Source of the DNA: Blautia sp.
Lineage (GTDB): Bacteria; Bacillota; Clostridia; Lachnospirales; Lachnospiraceae
Direction: 5' to 3'
NCBI GenBank assembly: GCA_022769545.1
Contig: JALEJS010000014.1
Coordinates: 1 to 64,000 of the forward strand
Length of the DNA: 64,000 nucleotides
Shown here piece after piece: positions 1 through 9,058 of the stretch. The notes beneath the pieces are model-generated. The model saw nothing but the letters and a program-made list of their open reading frames with translations. It searched no databases and was not told where the DNA came from. A program made the translations under genes and the position numbers. Numbering within the stretch: position 1 is the first letter of the stretch; each line of letters opens with the position of its first letter.

Positions 1-44
1 ATTATCATCTGTTCCCTTTTTTTATCTGAATTTTTTGTCATCAT
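1..44 (-). CDS. Start of a gene running off the left edge
   Basis: On the minus strand two consecutive ATG codons (44-42 and 41-39) open a frame without stops to the window edge (MMTKNSDKKREQMI). A GAAGGGTGG ribosome site lies just upstream and a TATAAT -10 box sits at 73-78, with no convincing -35. Only 14 codons are visible, so the product cannot be identified. The lysine-rich start followed by REQMI would fit a regulator such as TetR, but that is a guess. Confidence 0.45.
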   Translation of the reverse strand, partial: MMTKNSDKKREQMI

Positions 45-141
45 AAAAAAACACCACCCTTCTGATATTTTTATTATACCAGAAAAACGGCCATAAATGT
101 AGAAAAGCCCAGCTTTTGCCGGGACTTTGTCTACAGTCTGA

Positions 142-174
142 GCAGTGATTCCATGTTAATTATGGAATCACTGC
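142..174 (-). terminator. Stem-loop downstream of the lipoprotein gene
   Basis: A 13-bp perfect stem (142-154 with 162-174) and a 7-nt loop lie about 40 bases beyond the lipoprotein stop codon. There is no clear U-tract on the minus strand, so termination strength is uncertain. Confidence 0.5.
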
Positions 175-216
175 CATAGAAAGATTCATTTCTGTGCTTT
201 TTCTTACGCTATTCTA

Positions 217-1302
217 TTATTCTTCGCTGTAGCTGTCATCATAATCGCTGTCGTAATCATCGTAACTGCTGTCATAGCTGCTGTCATAGTCGCTGTCATA
301 CGGTGACATATAGTATACATCCGCCGCTTCGCCATGATAATAGTAATCTACACCGTCCTCATCATATACGTCACTCTCACCGGAGAAAGTATACGGTCTT
401 CCGTCATAATCGATCCAGCCGCCGTTTCCGTCTGCCATGACCACCAGTGCCTGTCCGTCGGAATTACGGTAGATCGTTCGTGTCTGACTGGTATCGGAAA
501 GTGCTGCGTCAGACAGATTTCCATTTGCATCCAGATCAACTCCACCGGCAGAGGAACCTGTTCCTCCGGCCTCTGCACCGGAATCAGAAGTTCCGGAACC
601 CGAATCCGTTCCGGCCGCTGCATCGCCGGTTCCGGCAGTCCCTGCAGTATCGGTACCAGCCGCAGCTGTTCCCAGAATCTGGAAACTGTCCACAGATTTC
701 TGTACATTTGCAAGAACCGTATCATCGCCGGTTACCGTTCCCACCACACTGTAATACTGTGTATCGTCGGAATAATACTTATTTACAGAATATGCCACGC
801 CGCCGCTCTTATCTGTATTCAGATACTTCACGGTATAGGAATATACCTGCATACTGCCGGACTGAGCATTTGTAAAGTTCTGAATTTCAAAATCCGTTCC
901 GGCCGTCATGTCGGCTGCCTGCTCCATTGCCTCTGCGGTATCCTGAGAAGTCGGAATCAGCACAGATGCCATATCGTCACCGGTTCCGTGAAGGATCAGA
1001 ATCTTGCCCTGCTCCGGAGACTCAAAGCTGACCATATCTGTCTGGTCTGTTTTATTTGCCCAGGTCGCATCCGGAAGCTGAATGGAAACGGTCTTATCTG
1101 CTGATGTATACGTCGTATTCTGAACATCCGGTGCAATCGTCGGGGTCGGTTCCGGTGTCGCCGTCGGGATCGGAGTCGGCGTCGTCTCCACAATGATCTG
1201 TTCTTCTTTTTTATCTTTATCTCCGAATAATCCACATGCCGTCAGTGTTCCGGATAATGTCACCATCATTGCCATCAACACGAGTATTTTCTTATTCTTC
1301 AT
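217..1302 (-). CDS. Secreted lipoprotein with Pro/Thr linker and Asp/Ser/Tyr-rich tail
   Basis: The 361-aa product begins with a lysine-rich signal peptide ending in the lipobox LTAC (Cys23), so it should be lipid-anchored outside the membrane. A Thr-Pro-Glu linker (about residues 40-60) precedes a globular region (about 65-210). A low-complexity Gly/Ala/Thr/Ser stretch follows (about 212-255), then a short conserved-looking segment around NSDGQALVVMADGNGGW. The tail is made of repeated D-S-x-Y-D units. The AAGGAGG site fits the ATG at 1302. I recognise no enzyme motif; the function is unknown. The Pro/Thr/Glu linker resembles those in two kinases at 15,051-19,158, which may only reflect a common way of crossing the cell wall. 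Confidence 0.8.
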   Translation of the reverse strand: MKNKKILVLMAMMVTLSGTLTACGLFGDKDKKEEQIIVETTPTPIPTATPEPTPTIAPDVQNTTYTSADKTVSIQLPDATWANKTDQTDMVSFESPEQGKILILHGTGDDMASVLIPTSQDTAEAMEQAADMTAGTDFEIQNFTNAQSGSMQVYSYTVKYLNTDKSGGVAYSVNKYYSDDTQYYSVVGTVTGDDTVLANVQKSVDSFQILGTAAAGTDTAGTAGTGDAAAGTDSGSGTSDSGAEAGGTGSSAGGVDLDANGNLSDAALSDTSQTRTIYRNSDGQALVVMADGNGGWIDYDGRPYTFSGESDVYDEDGVDYYYHGEAADVYYMSPYDSDYDSSYDSSYDDYDSDYDDSYSEE

Positions 1303-1435
1303 AGTATCCTCCTTACCTGTATCACTTCCTCAAATCTCGAAAAAGTCATACGAATTGTCTGCAGTTGTTCTTATATTTTACATTTTTATTACAATTATGT
1401 CAATTATTTTTCAAATTTCAAATGTGAAATTACTG

Positions 1436-3508
1436 TTAAATCCTCTGCCATTCCTCGTCTACATGATAGACGGTGAGTTCATGCAGCGCTCTGGTAGCCG
1501 CAATGTATTTTGCTTTTCTGATCAGTTCTCTTTGATCCCGCGCAGGAAATACGGAGAAAACCTGTTCAAATTCCAGGCCTTTTGCCAGATAATACGTGGT
1601 GACCGTCAGTCCTTTTCGGAATCTGGTGCTGTTCCGGTTCATCCAGTGTATCTCCATCGTTTCCTCCGGTCGATTTTCTGCTGTTTTTTCTTTCAAAAGC
1701 AGCCACATCCGCTCCGCTTCTTCTTCCGTTCTCAGGATCACTGCCGCAGTCTCATACCCGTCTTCCTGATGTTTCAGCCGGCCGGCAATGTCCTTCGCAG
1801 CCTCCTCCATACTGTCTGCCCGGATCTCCTCCACGGGTTTGCCATGACGTTCAAACAGTTCCACGTCTCCGGCTTCCGCATACTGACCGGCATACGCTGC
1901 GATTTCAACCGTATTCCGATAGCTTTTGTTCATTACAATTTTCCGGATATTTTTTCCGAAAATTTCCGGCAAAAATTCCATGGCATCTTCCCGGGCCGCT
2001 TCCATCTTCTGCATCCGGTCTCCCAGGATGGTCATTCTGCAGGGAAAGATCTCGCGGATGATCCGGTACTGAAGGCGGGAATAGTCCTGCATCTCATCAA
2101 TGATCAGATGTTTGATATTTTTATGGATCCGGCTGTTATGAAGGCGATACTTCAGATAGAGAAGAGGATATACGTCTTCGTACGGTATGTGCCGTTTTTC
2201 CACCGGAAGATCCGGCAGCGGCTTCAGGCCATACTCCCGCAGGAATCGGTTGTAAATAACGTAAATGTCTCTGGTTACATACATTTTCCGGAATTTTCCA
2301 AGCACAAGTTCCCGCTCTTCCTCTTCCATATCTGTATTTCGAAGTGTTTCCACTTCATCAATGAAATATTCCGCCACAGCATCCATTCTGGACAGCAAAG
2401 GAATATCCGGAAATTTATCATAAAACAATCGAATGATCTGCCCTTCGTCCCGGACAAATCCACGATGCTCCACTTTTGTAAAATTCATCAGACCGTCTTC
2501 CAGCTCCAGAAGGAAGCCTTCCAGTTCATTCAGAAAACCTTCCGACTGCTTTTCCTGTCCGGATGAAACCAGATCCGGACATTTCAGCTCCCGCTCCAGA
2601 TGATCATAAAGCTCCTCACAGTCAGCTGCGGTATCCTTCAGCTGCTGATATGCAAACAGATCAAAACTCATTTCCTGTATGTTTTCCTCTCCAAGCTCCG
2701 GAAGAATATGAGAAATGTAGTCCGCAAACACACTGTTGGGAGACAGGATCAGAACATTGGAGGATTTCAGATTTTTACGGTCATGATAAAGCAGGTATGC
2801 GATCCGATGCAGTGCGATCGATGTTTTTCCGCTTCCTGCCGCCCCCTGGATCACCATGATCTTATCTTTTGTATTCCGGATAATGGCATTCTGCTCCTTC
2901 TGAATGGTCCGCACAATGTTTTTCAGCTGTGTCTCTCCATGCCCTGCCAGCTCCGCACCCAGAATCTCGTCATCGATCTTGATATCGCTCTCAAACTCAT
3001 AGACCATCTTTCCATGGCGGATCTTATACTGCCACTTGGAACAGATCTCTCCTTCCAGAGTCCCCGCCGGTGCCTCATAATAAGCCGGTCCTTTGTCGAA
3101 ATCATAAAACAGTCCGCTGACCGGAGCTCTCCAGTCATAAATCAGCGGAACACGACCTGCATGCTCTGAGAAATTGCTGATCCCGATATAAAAGGTTTCC
3201 GGATCCTCCTCATCCTCATAACGGAAATCCACTCTTCCGAAGAAAGGAGATTCCAGCATCTTTTTCAGTCTGTGCCGAAGCGTCCGCTGTTCCTGATTGG
3301 CATTGACCTGAGTCAGAAGTGCCTGCTGATTGTCATAATTCTCATAGCCGTACTGGTCCATCTCTGTATAATTTTCCCAGTAGTATTCGTGCATGCCTTC
3401 TACTTCTTTCTTTCCTGCTTCGATAGACTGCTCCAGCTCTTCGATGCGCTTTTTCAGTTTTTCCTGTACACGGGCAAGGTACGCTCTGCCTTCTGATCTT
3501 TCTGTCAT
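1436..3508 (-). CDS. helD: HelD-type UvrD/Rep-like ATPase (RNA polymerase recycling)
   Basis: This is a 690-aa superfamily 1 ATPase. A coiled-coil N-terminal arm (about residues 5-60) is followed by a Walker A, GAAGSGKTSIALHR. A Walker B-like IIDEMQDYS follows in the second half, and VTTYYLAKGLEFEQV near the C-terminus is the helicase motif for nucleotide and DNA contact. Arm plus split ATPase is the layout of HelD, which removes stalled RNA polymerase from DNA in Bacillota; its assignment over UvrD rests on this architecture and length. The ATG at 3508 is chosen over an in-frame ATG at 3532 because AGGAGG lies 4 bases upstream of it. A TATAAT -10 box is at 3541-3546. Confidence 0.85.
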   Translation of the reverse strand: MTERSEGRAYLARVQEKLKKRIEELEQSIEAGKKEVEGMHEYYWENYTEMDQYGYENYDNQQALLTQVNANQEQRTLRHRLKKMLESPFFGRVDFRYEDEEDPETFYIGISNFSEHAGRVPLIYDWRAPVSGLFYDFDKGPAYYEAPAGTLEGEICSKWQYKIRHGKMVYEFESDIKIDDEILGAELAGHGETQLKNIVRTIQKEQNAIIRNTKDKIMVIQGAAGSGKTSIALHRIAYLLYHDRKNLKSSNVLILSPNSVFADYISHILPELGEENIQEMSFDLFAYQQLKDTAADCEELYDHLERELKCPDLVSSGQEKQSEGFLNELEGFLLELEDGLMNFTKVEHRGFVRDEGQIIRLFYDKFPDIPLLSRMDAVAEYFIDEVETLRNTDMEEEERELVLGKFRKMYVTRDIYVIYNRFLREYGLKPLPDLPVEKRHIPYEDVYPLLYLKYRLHNSRIHKNIKHLIIDEMQDYSRLQYRIIREIFPCRMTILGDRMQKMEAAREDAMEFLPEIFGKNIRKIVMNKSYRNTVEIAAYAGQYAEAGDVELFERHGKPVEEIRADSMEEAAKDIAGRLKHQEDGYETAAVILRTEEEAERMWLLLKEKTAENRPEETMEIHWMNRNSTRFRKGLTVTTYYLAKGLEFEQVFSVFPARDQRELIRKAKYIAATRALHELTVYHVDEEWQRI

Positions 3509-3632
3509 ACTTCCTCCTGCTGCTTCACACATGTCTAAATATTATATCCCATTTTCCGGATAAAGTATAGACAGAAAATAAAGAACAAAGCGGACAAGTC
3601 CGATTCGAGCTCCCTTATGATTATGAAATAAT

Positions 3633-3663
3633 GAGGGAGCCCCGCACATGCGGCAGCTCCCTC
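3633..3663 (-). terminator. Terminator-like hairpin after the clpB/DUF4250 unit
   Basis: Arms GAGGGAGC (3633-3640) and GCTCCCTC (3656-3663) enclose a second short CCGC/GCGG stem, 6 bases past the DUF4250 stop codon. The minus-strand run that follows (ATTATTTC) is only moderately U-rich. Confidence 0.6.
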
Positions 3664-3668
3664 TGCAT

Positions 3669-3842
3669 TCAGACAAACTGATTTGTCACTTCATCATATT
3701 CATAATCAATGGATGACAGCTTTTCCGACAGCTCATCTGCATCCGCCTCTTCTGCCGCGCAGAACTCATCCAGACTGGAATAAAAATCTCTGAGTTTCGT
3801 ATTCACATAACTCAGAAGCATCACAGGGTCATTGGGCAGCAT
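3669..3842 (-). CDS. DUF4250 family small protein
   Basis: This 57-aa reading frame starts MLPNDPVMLLSYVNTKLRDF, the characteristic opening of the DUF4250 family of short Clostridia proteins. The rest is acidic (EEADADELSEKL). It starts 9 bases downstream of the clpB stop codon, so it is probably read from the clpB transcript. The upstream ribosome site (AAAGGATAGAGAAGAG) is modest, which also fits coupling to clpB. The function of the family is unknown. Confidence 0.85.
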   Translation of the reverse strand: MLPNDPVMLLSYVNTKLRDFYSSLDEFCAAEEADADELSEKLSSIDYEYDEVTNQFV

Positions 3843-3851
3843 ATCTCTTCT

Positions 3852-6437
3852 CTATCCTTTCGTTCTTATTACAAACTGACCATCTTCAAGATCCAGCAGC
3901 AGTGTCTGCCCGGCATGTACATCCCCGGAAAGAATCTTGCGGGCCGCCAGTGTTTCCACATATTTCTGTAAATACCTTTTCAGAGGACGGGCGCCGTAAA
4001 CCGGATCATATCCTTCTTCGATCACATGGTTTTTCGCTGCTTCGGTCAGCTCCAGTCCCAGCTCCTGATCGGCAAGCCGTTTGTTCAGCTCTTTTACCAT
4101 CAGATTCACAATACATCCGATGTTCTCTTTTGTCAAAGGTTTAAACAGAATGGTTTCATCCAGACGGTTCAGAAACTCCGGCCGGAAATGATTCCTCAGA
4201 TCATTCATGACCGCCTTCTCCGCTTCCGGAAGAATTTCTCCCTGCGCGTCAATACCGTCCAGCAGATAAGATGAACCGATATTGGAGGTCATAATAAGGA
4301 TGGTATTTTTAAAATCTACCGTTCTTCCCTGGGAGTCCGTAATCCTGCCGTCATCCAGCACCTGCAGAAGGACATTGAACACATCCGGGTGCGCTTTTTC
4401 GATCTCATCAAACAGAACCACACTGTAAGGCTTCCGGCGAACAGCCTCTGTCAGCTGGCCGCCTTCTTCATAGCCGACATATCCGGGAGGAGCTCCGATC
4501 AGACGGGACACGGAGTATTTTTCCATATACTCACTCATATCGATCCGAACCATATTCTGCTCATCGTCAAACAGGTTTTCCGCCAGTGTCTTAGCCAGCT
4601 CGGTTTTGCCCACACCGGTAGGTCCAAGGAACAGGAAGGAGCCGATCGGCTTCGTCGGATCCTTGATCCCTGCCTTGGAACGAAGAATGGCATCGGTCAC
4701 TCTGCGTACCCCTTCGTCCTGGCCAATCACCCGCTCATGCAGCTGATCCTCCAGTCCAAGGAGCTTTGCCCGCTCTCCTTCGGTCAGTTTTGATACCGGA
4801 ATTCCGGTCCATCTGGAGATGATCCGGGCGATCTCATCGTCCGTAACCGCCTCGTGTACAAGACTCCGGTCATTCTCTTTGACCTGTCGTTCCTCGACTT
4901 CCAGCTGATTCTGAAGACGAGGAAGCTCTCCATACTTCAGCTCCGCCGCCTTTTCCAGATCATAGCTCTGTTGTGCAATCTGAATCTGTTTATTGACCTC
5001 TTCAATCTGCTCTCTGAGCTTCTGCAGCTTCTCCACAGAGTGTTTTTCATTGTCCCACTGCGCCTTTTTGCTGCTGAACTCCTCCTGCAGTTCTGCCAGT
5101 TCTTTCTGCAGTTCTGCCAGGCGCTCCTGACTGAGATGATCGGTCTCCTTTTTCAGGGCAGATTCTTCGATCTGCATCTGCATGATTTTCCGGTTCATCT
5201 CATCCAGCTCGGTAGGCATGGAATCCAGTTCCGTCTTTATCAGCGCGCAGGCCTCGTCCACCAGGTCAATGGCTTTGTCCGGAAGGAACCGGTCAGAAAT
5301 ATACCGGTGAGACAGCGTAGCTGCCGCAACCAGGGCGCTGTCTGTAATTTTTACGCCATGGTACACCTCATAGCGCTCTTTCAGTCCCCGGAGAATGGAA
5401 ATCGTGTCTTCCACCGTCGGCTCATCTACCATAACCGGCTGGAAACGGCGCTCCAGGGCTTTGTCCTTCTCAATATACTGCCGGTACTCATCCAGAGTGG
5501 TGGCACCGATACAGTGCAGTTCGCCTCTGGCCAGCATGGGTTTCAGCATATTCCCTGCATCCATGGCACCGTCTGTCTTCCCCGCGCCCACGATCAGATG
5601 CAGTTCATCGATAAACAGAATGATCTCGCCATCGCTTTTCTTTACTTCCTCCAGAACCGCTTTCAGACGCTCTTCAAATTCTCCCCGGTATTTGGCACCG
5701 GCCACCAGAGCGCCCATATCCAGTGCAAAAATCTTTTTATCCTTCAGGCCCTCCGGCACATCTCCACGAACAATCCGCTGTGCAAGACCTTCAATCGCGG
5801 CTGTCTTTCCCACCCCGGGTTCTCCGATGAGCACCGGATTGTTTTTGGTTTTCCGGGAAAGAATCCGGATAATGTTACGAATTTCCGTATCTCTGCCAAT
5901 CACCGGATCCAGCTTCTGATTTCTGGCCTTCTCCACCAGATCCTCACCGTATTTGTTCAGTGTGTCGTAGGTCGCTTCCGGATTGTCGCTGACAACCCGC
6001 TGATTTCCGCGGACTGTGGACAACGCCTGAAGGAACCGTTCTCTGGTAATCCCGAATTCATTCAGAATCTTCCGAATAGACGGACTGGGATTTTTCAGCA
6101 TGGAAAGAAACAGATGCTCCACGGACACATATTCATCACCCATGGCCTTCGCCTCATCCTCCGCACTTACCAGCGCCTTATTCAGATACTGTCCGAACCG
6201 GAGCTCTCCTCCGGAAACCTTTACCCGGGCATCCAGAGCCTTTTTTACCACATTCATGAAATATTCTGTATTGATTTCCATTTTCTGAATCAGTTTCAGA
6301 ATCAGACTGTCCTCCTGTGTCAGAAGGGAATAAAGCAGATGCTCCTGCTCCACTTCCTGATTGCCGTATTCATATGCAATCTTTTCCAGATCCTGCACTG
6401 CCTGTATGGACTTCTGTGTAAATTTACTGATATTCAT
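3852..6437 (-). CDS. clpB: ATP-dependent disaggregase ClpB
   Basis: The 861-aa protein has all ClpB parts: a two-repeat N domain (residues 1-145), AAA-1 with Walker [10 protein letters not shown], a coiled-coil middle domain (about 410-530; repeated [12 protein letters not shown]-type heptads) and AAA-2 with Walker [10 protein letters not shown]. It lacks the zinc finger and ClpP-docking loop expected of ClpC/ClpX. It pulls polypeptides out of aggregates together with DnaK. The ATG at 6437 has an AGGAGGGG site upstream; a longer in-frame start at 6509 would translate the 5' UTR hairpin and is rejected. A CIRCE element and a sigma-A promoter lie 153-216 bases upstream, so HrcA heat-shock control is expected. 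Confidence 0.97.
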   Translation of the reverse strand: MNISKFTQKSIQAVQDLEKIAYEYGNQEVEQEHLLYSLLTQEDSLILKLIQKMEINTEYFMNVVKKALDARVKVSGGELRFGQYLNKALVSAEDEAKAMGDEYVSVEHLFLSMLKNPSPSIRKILNEFGITRERFLQALSTVRGNQRVVSDNPEATYDTLNKYGEDLVEKARNQKLDPVIGRDTEIRNIIRILSRKTKNNPVLIGEPGVGKTAAIEGLAQRIVRGDVPEGLKDKKIFALDMGALVAGAKYRGEFEERLKAVLEEVKKSDGEIILFIDELHLIVGAGKTDGAMDAGNMLKPMLARGELHCIGATTLDEYRQYIEKDKALERRFQPVMVDEPTVEDTISILRGLKERYEVYHGVKITDSALVAAATLSHRYISDRFLPDKAIDLVDEACALIKTELDSMPTELDEMNRKIMQMQIEESALKKETDHLSQERLAELQKELAELQEEFSSKKAQWDNEKHSVEKLQKLREQIEEVNKQIQIAQQSYDLEKAAELKYGELPRLQNQLEVEERQVKENDRSLVHEAVTDDEIARIISRWTGIPVSKLTEGERAKLLGLEDQLHERVIGQDEGVRRVTDAILRSKAGIKDPTKPIGSFLFLGPTGVGKTELAKTLAENLFDDEQNMVRIDMSEYMEKYSVSRLIGAPPGYVGYEEGGQLTEAVRRKPYSVVLFDEIEKAHPDVFNVLLQVLDDGRITDSQGRTVDFKNTILIMTSNIGSSYLLDGIDAQGEILPEAEKAVMNDLRNHFRPEFLNRLDETILFKPLTKENIGCIVNLMVKELNKRLADQELGLELTEAAKNHVIEEGYDPVYGARPLKRYLQKYVETLAARKILSGDVHAGQTLLLDLEDGQFVIRTKG

Positions 6438-6468
6438 AAAGACCCCTCCTTTGCTATATGAATAACCA

Positions 6469-6541
6469 AAAAGTCCGTCCAATATCCATGTGTCTGCGCA
6501 TGCAAGCATGCTACGTCACATGGCTGCTGTCCGGGACTTTT
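6469..6541 (-). promoter_or_regulatory. Long nested hairpin in the clpB 5' UTR
   Basis: Between the predicted transcription start (about 6583) and the clpB start codon the leader folds into a 73-nt nested palindrome. Outer arms are 6469-6476/6534-6541 (AAAAGTCC/GGACTTTT), middle arms 6486-6492/6517-6523 (CCATGTG/CACATGG) and inner arms GCATGC 6498-6503/6506-6511. The minus strand ends in a short T run. It could be an attenuator, an mRNA-stabilising structure or a dispersed palindromic element. Confidence 0.5.
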
Positions 6542-6589
6542 ATAATAAAAATCCGAATAAAACAGAATTGTTTCTTCTGTTCTATTCGG

Positions 6590-6618
6590 AATATAACACG
6601 ATTGCATTCGGTTGTCAA
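6590..6618 (-). promoter_or_regulatory. Sigma-A promoter of clpB
   Basis: On the minus strand a perfect -35 TTGACA (6618-6613) and a -10 TATATT (6595-6590) are separated by exactly 17 bases. This is the best promoter upstream of clpB and sits directly downstream of the CIRCE operator. Confidence 0.85.
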
Positions 6619-6626
6619 TACTTTTG

Positions 6627-6653
6627 TTAGCACTTTTATTAATCGAGTGCTAA
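6627..6653. promoter_or_regulatory. CIRCE element (HrcA operator)
   Basis: The inverted repeat TTAGCACTT-N9-GAGTGCTAA matches the CIRCE consensus (TTAGCACTC-N9-GAGTGCTAA) with one mismatch in the left arm. It begins 8 bases upstream of the clpB -35 box and follows the citrate synthase stop codon by only 2 bases. HrcA binding here should repress clpB at normal temperature. CIRCE is more often downstream of the promoter and is classically linked to groESL and dnaK. Confidence 0.88.
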
Positions 6654-6655
6654 TT

Positions 6656-8032
6656 TCATGTACGGTCATGTATGTCCTGATAATCTCTGTGGGTGCCCAC
6701 ATACATATAAGCAGGACGGATGATTTTACCTTTATTTACCAGCTCCTCCAGACGATGCGCGCTCCATCCGGCAATACGGGAAATGGCAAAGATCGGTGTA
6801 AACAGCTCTGTCGGAATTCCCAGCATGGAATATACCAGACCGCTGTAGAAGTCCACGTTGGCGCAGATCGGCTTCAGCAGGTGTCTTCTCTCCGCAATCA
6901 GGCCCGCTGCAAGACGCTCTACCGTGTCATACAGCATAAATTCATCCTGCTGCTGTTTTTCCTCCGACAGATGCTTTGCATATCTTTTCAGGATCACCTC
7001 ACGGGGATCCGAATCGGTATATACGGCATGTCCCATACCGTATATCAGTCCGGCTCCGTCAAAGGCTTCTTTGTTCAGAATGCGGATCAGATAATTGCGG
7101 ATTGTCTCCTCATCTGCATAGTCCGGACAATGCTCCTTCAGATCCTGAAACATCTGCATAACCTTCAGGTTGGCACCGCCGTGTTTCGGTCCCTTCAGAG
7201 AAGACATGGATGCCGCCACTGCAGAATAGGTATCCGTTCCGGAGGAAGTCACCACATGATTGGTAAAGGTACTGTTATTACCGCCGCCATGCTCTGCATG
7301 AAGCACCAGCGCCACATCCAGAACCTTTGCTTCCAGTTCCGTATACACGCCGTCCTTGCGGAGCATGTACAGAATGCTTTCCGCGGTGGACAGCCCTTTC
7401 TTCGGCGGGCGAACCACCAGCGTCTTATCCAGGTGAAAATGGCGGTATGCATAATAAGAATACACTGCCATCATGGGCATCTTCGCAATCAGCTGCAGCG
7501 ACTGACGCAATACATTGGGAACCGAGATGTCATCCGGGTTCTCATCATAGGAATAAAGAAGCACAATACACTTCTGCAGGGCGTTCATCAGATTGGCCGG
7601 CGGCGCTTTCATGATGACATCACGGACAAACTGTCCGGAAAGCTCCCGCAGATCTCCGAGAATCCGGATAAAGCTTTCCAGTTCATCCTGATGCGGAAGC
7701 CTGCCAAACAAAAGAAGATACGTCGCTTCTTCAAACATAAACCGTTTGGCTTTGTTTCCGTGAATCAGGTCGATTACATTGATTCCCTGAAAATACAGCT
7801 CTCCATCAATGGGTTTGCTCACTCCGTCGATCACTTCCACTGCCTTTACATCCGAGACCTCCGTCAGGCCGGTAAGAACACCCTTACCATTGGAATCACG
7901 GAGTCCCCGTTTTACATCATATTTCCGGTACAGACTCTGATCAATTTCGCCGGAAACCATACAGTGATTCACCAGCTCGTCAAATTTCTCATTTAACTCT
8001 TCTCCCAGATCCATCATCGAATAATTACTCAT
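6656..8032 (-). CDS. gltA: Citrate synthase
   Basis: The 458-aa Si-type citrate synthase condenses oxaloacetate and acetyl-CoA. Motifs seen are HAEHGGGNNSTF (catalytic His region), PKHGGAN (CoA/citrate His) and MGHAVYTDSDPRE (active-site His-Ala-Val and downstream Asp). The N-terminal extension before the core is typical of the long Clostridia form. The ATG at 8032 has CAGGAGTGG upstream and is preferred over the in-frame ATG at 8056. No aconitase or isocitrate dehydrogenase gene is adjacent. The stop codon abuts the CIRCE element of clpB. Confidence 0.95.
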   Translation of the reverse strand: MSNYSMMDLGEELNEKFDELVNHCMVSGEIDQSLYRKYDVKRGLRDSNGKGVLTGLTEVSDVKAVEVIDGVSKPIDGELYFQGINVIDLIHGNKAKRFMFEEATYLLLFGRLPHQDELESFIRILGDLRELSGQFVRDVIMKAPPANLMNALQKCIVLLYSYDENPDDISVPNVLRQSLQLIAKMPMMAVYSYYAYRHFHLDKTLVVRPPKKGLSTAESILYMLRKDGVYTELEAKVLDVALVLHAEHGGGNNSTFTNHVVTSSGTDTYSAVAASMSSLKGPKHGGANLKVMQMFQDLKEHCPDYADEETIRNYLIRILNKEAFDGAGLIYGMGHAVYTDSDPREVILKRYAKHLSEEKQQQDEFMLYDTVERLAAGLIAERRHLLKPICANVDFYSGLVYSMLGIPTELFTPIFAISRIAGWSAHRLEELVNKGKIIRPAYMYVGTHRDYQDIHDRT

Positions 8033-8139
8033 AATCCACTCCTGTCTATCTCCCAAGAGGATTGTCCCTCTTCTTTTTTGCAGAATTTTTTTCGTACATC
8101 ACAGAAAAACACAGAGCACTTTTCCGTGATACAAACAAA

Positions 8140-8173
8140 GCACTGACTGCGATTCCGTCTTCGTAATCAGTGC
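8140..8173 (-). terminator. Probable terminator of cobI
   Basis: Arms GCACTGA (8140-8146) and TCAGTGC (8167-8173) are followed on the minus strand by TTTGTTTG. It lies between cobI and citrate synthase and probably separates their transcripts. Confidence 0.6.
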
Positions 8174-8235
8174 CTGGCTTTTATTCTTTATCACGTTAAC
8201 ATATTATACAGCAAACTTTTCAAAATTACAAGCTA

Positions 8236-8922
8236 TTATTTGGTTTCTTTTGCTATAATCAGTGAATAATATCCGGCATCCTCCGGAATTTCCTGTGCAC
8301 TCCGGAAAATCCGCTGTGTGTCCATACCACAGTTTTCCACCATGCACACCTCTGCCTGATCACGAATCAGTTTTTCTTTTACCTGTCCGATTTTACGCGC
8401 GGACTTCATCAGGACGCGGGTTCCCGGATAATTCAGCTCCTGTTCAATATTATGCACCGCCGGAATCACATGCAGTTCCTCATTCCACTCGGTCAGCGAA
8501 ATGTCCAGACAGGCTGCCGCCGCACAGAAAGACGGAATTCCGCTGATCACTTTTGTCTCATAGCCTCTGGCCTTGATTCTTTTATGTACATACATGTAGG
8601 TAGAATAAATCGTAGGATCTCCCAAAGTGAGAAACACCACGTTTCTTCCCCGTTTCAGATATGCTTCCACCTGATCCGCAGCCTCATCGTGACTTTTACG
8701 GATCAGCTCGCGGTCCTTAATCATAGGCATCGGAACTGCAATCAGCTCTTTCTCTCTCAGTTCCGGAACTGCCTGCACTGCAATTTTATAGGCAACCGTA
8801 TCCTCCGCCTTTTCTCCCGGAACTGCAATCAGATCATTCTCCCGGATCGTCCGAACCGCTTTTAATGTCATTTCTTCCGGATCTCCCGGTCCGACGCCTA
8901 CTCCATATAATATGCCGTTCAT
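8236..8922 (-). CDS. cobI: Precorrin-2 C20-methyltransferase
   Basis: This 228-aa SAM-dependent methylase acts early in the corrin branch of cobalamin synthesis. Visible are the N-terminal LYGVGVGPGDPEEMTLKA (SAM/tetrapyrrole methylase loop), the LTLGDPTIYSTY motif specific to the CbiL/CobI group and the GIPSFCAAAA loop. The ATG at 8922 is preferred because GAGG precedes it by 6 bases, whereas the ATG at 8934 overlaps that site. No other cobalamin gene is near, so the rest of the pathway must be elsewhere. Whether it uses precorrin-2 or cobalt-precorrin-2 cannot be told from sequence alone. Confidence 0.9.
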   Translation of the reverse strand: MNGILYGVGVGPGDPEEMTLKAVRTIRENDLIAVPGEKAEDTVAYKIAVQAVPELREKELIAVPMPMIKDRELIRKSHDEAADQVEAYLKRGRNVVFLTLGDPTIYSTYMYVHKRIKARGYETKVISGIPSFCAAAACLDISLTEWNEELHVIPAVHNIEQELNYPGTRVLMKSARKIGQVKEKLIRDQAEVCMVENCGMDTQRIFRSAQEIPEDAGYYSLIIAKETK

Positions 8923-8994
8923 TGTTTTCCTCATCTTTCTATTTTTATGCTCGTTCTATCATACCGCAAACACATTCTTTTCACAATACTTTAT

Positions 8995-9023
8995 TTGATA
9001 ATTTTTTGACTATGGAGTATAAT
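8995..9023 (+). promoter_or_regulatory. Sigma-A promoter of relQ
   Basis: TTGATA (8995-9000) and a perfect TATAAT (9018-9023) are spaced by 17 bases, ending 35 bases before the start codon of the alarmone synthetase gene. Confidence 0.8.
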
Positions 9024-9058
9024 ATACGCAATTGAGATCTTTTACACAGGAGAACATT

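Noticed and set aside
1193-2566. 457-codon plus-strand reading frame opposite the HelD gene
   Set aside because: It is antisense to a clear ATPase gene, has no ribosome site or family motif and arises from codon bias of the true gene.
4854-6461. 535-codon plus-strand reading frame opposite clpB
   Set aside because: Mirror of ClpB coding sequence; Leu/Phe/Gln-rich product without any recognisable domain.
6458-7996. 512-codon plus-strand frame opposite citrate synthase
   Set aside because: Antisense shadow of a conserved enzyme; it would also run through the clpB promoter and CIRCE.
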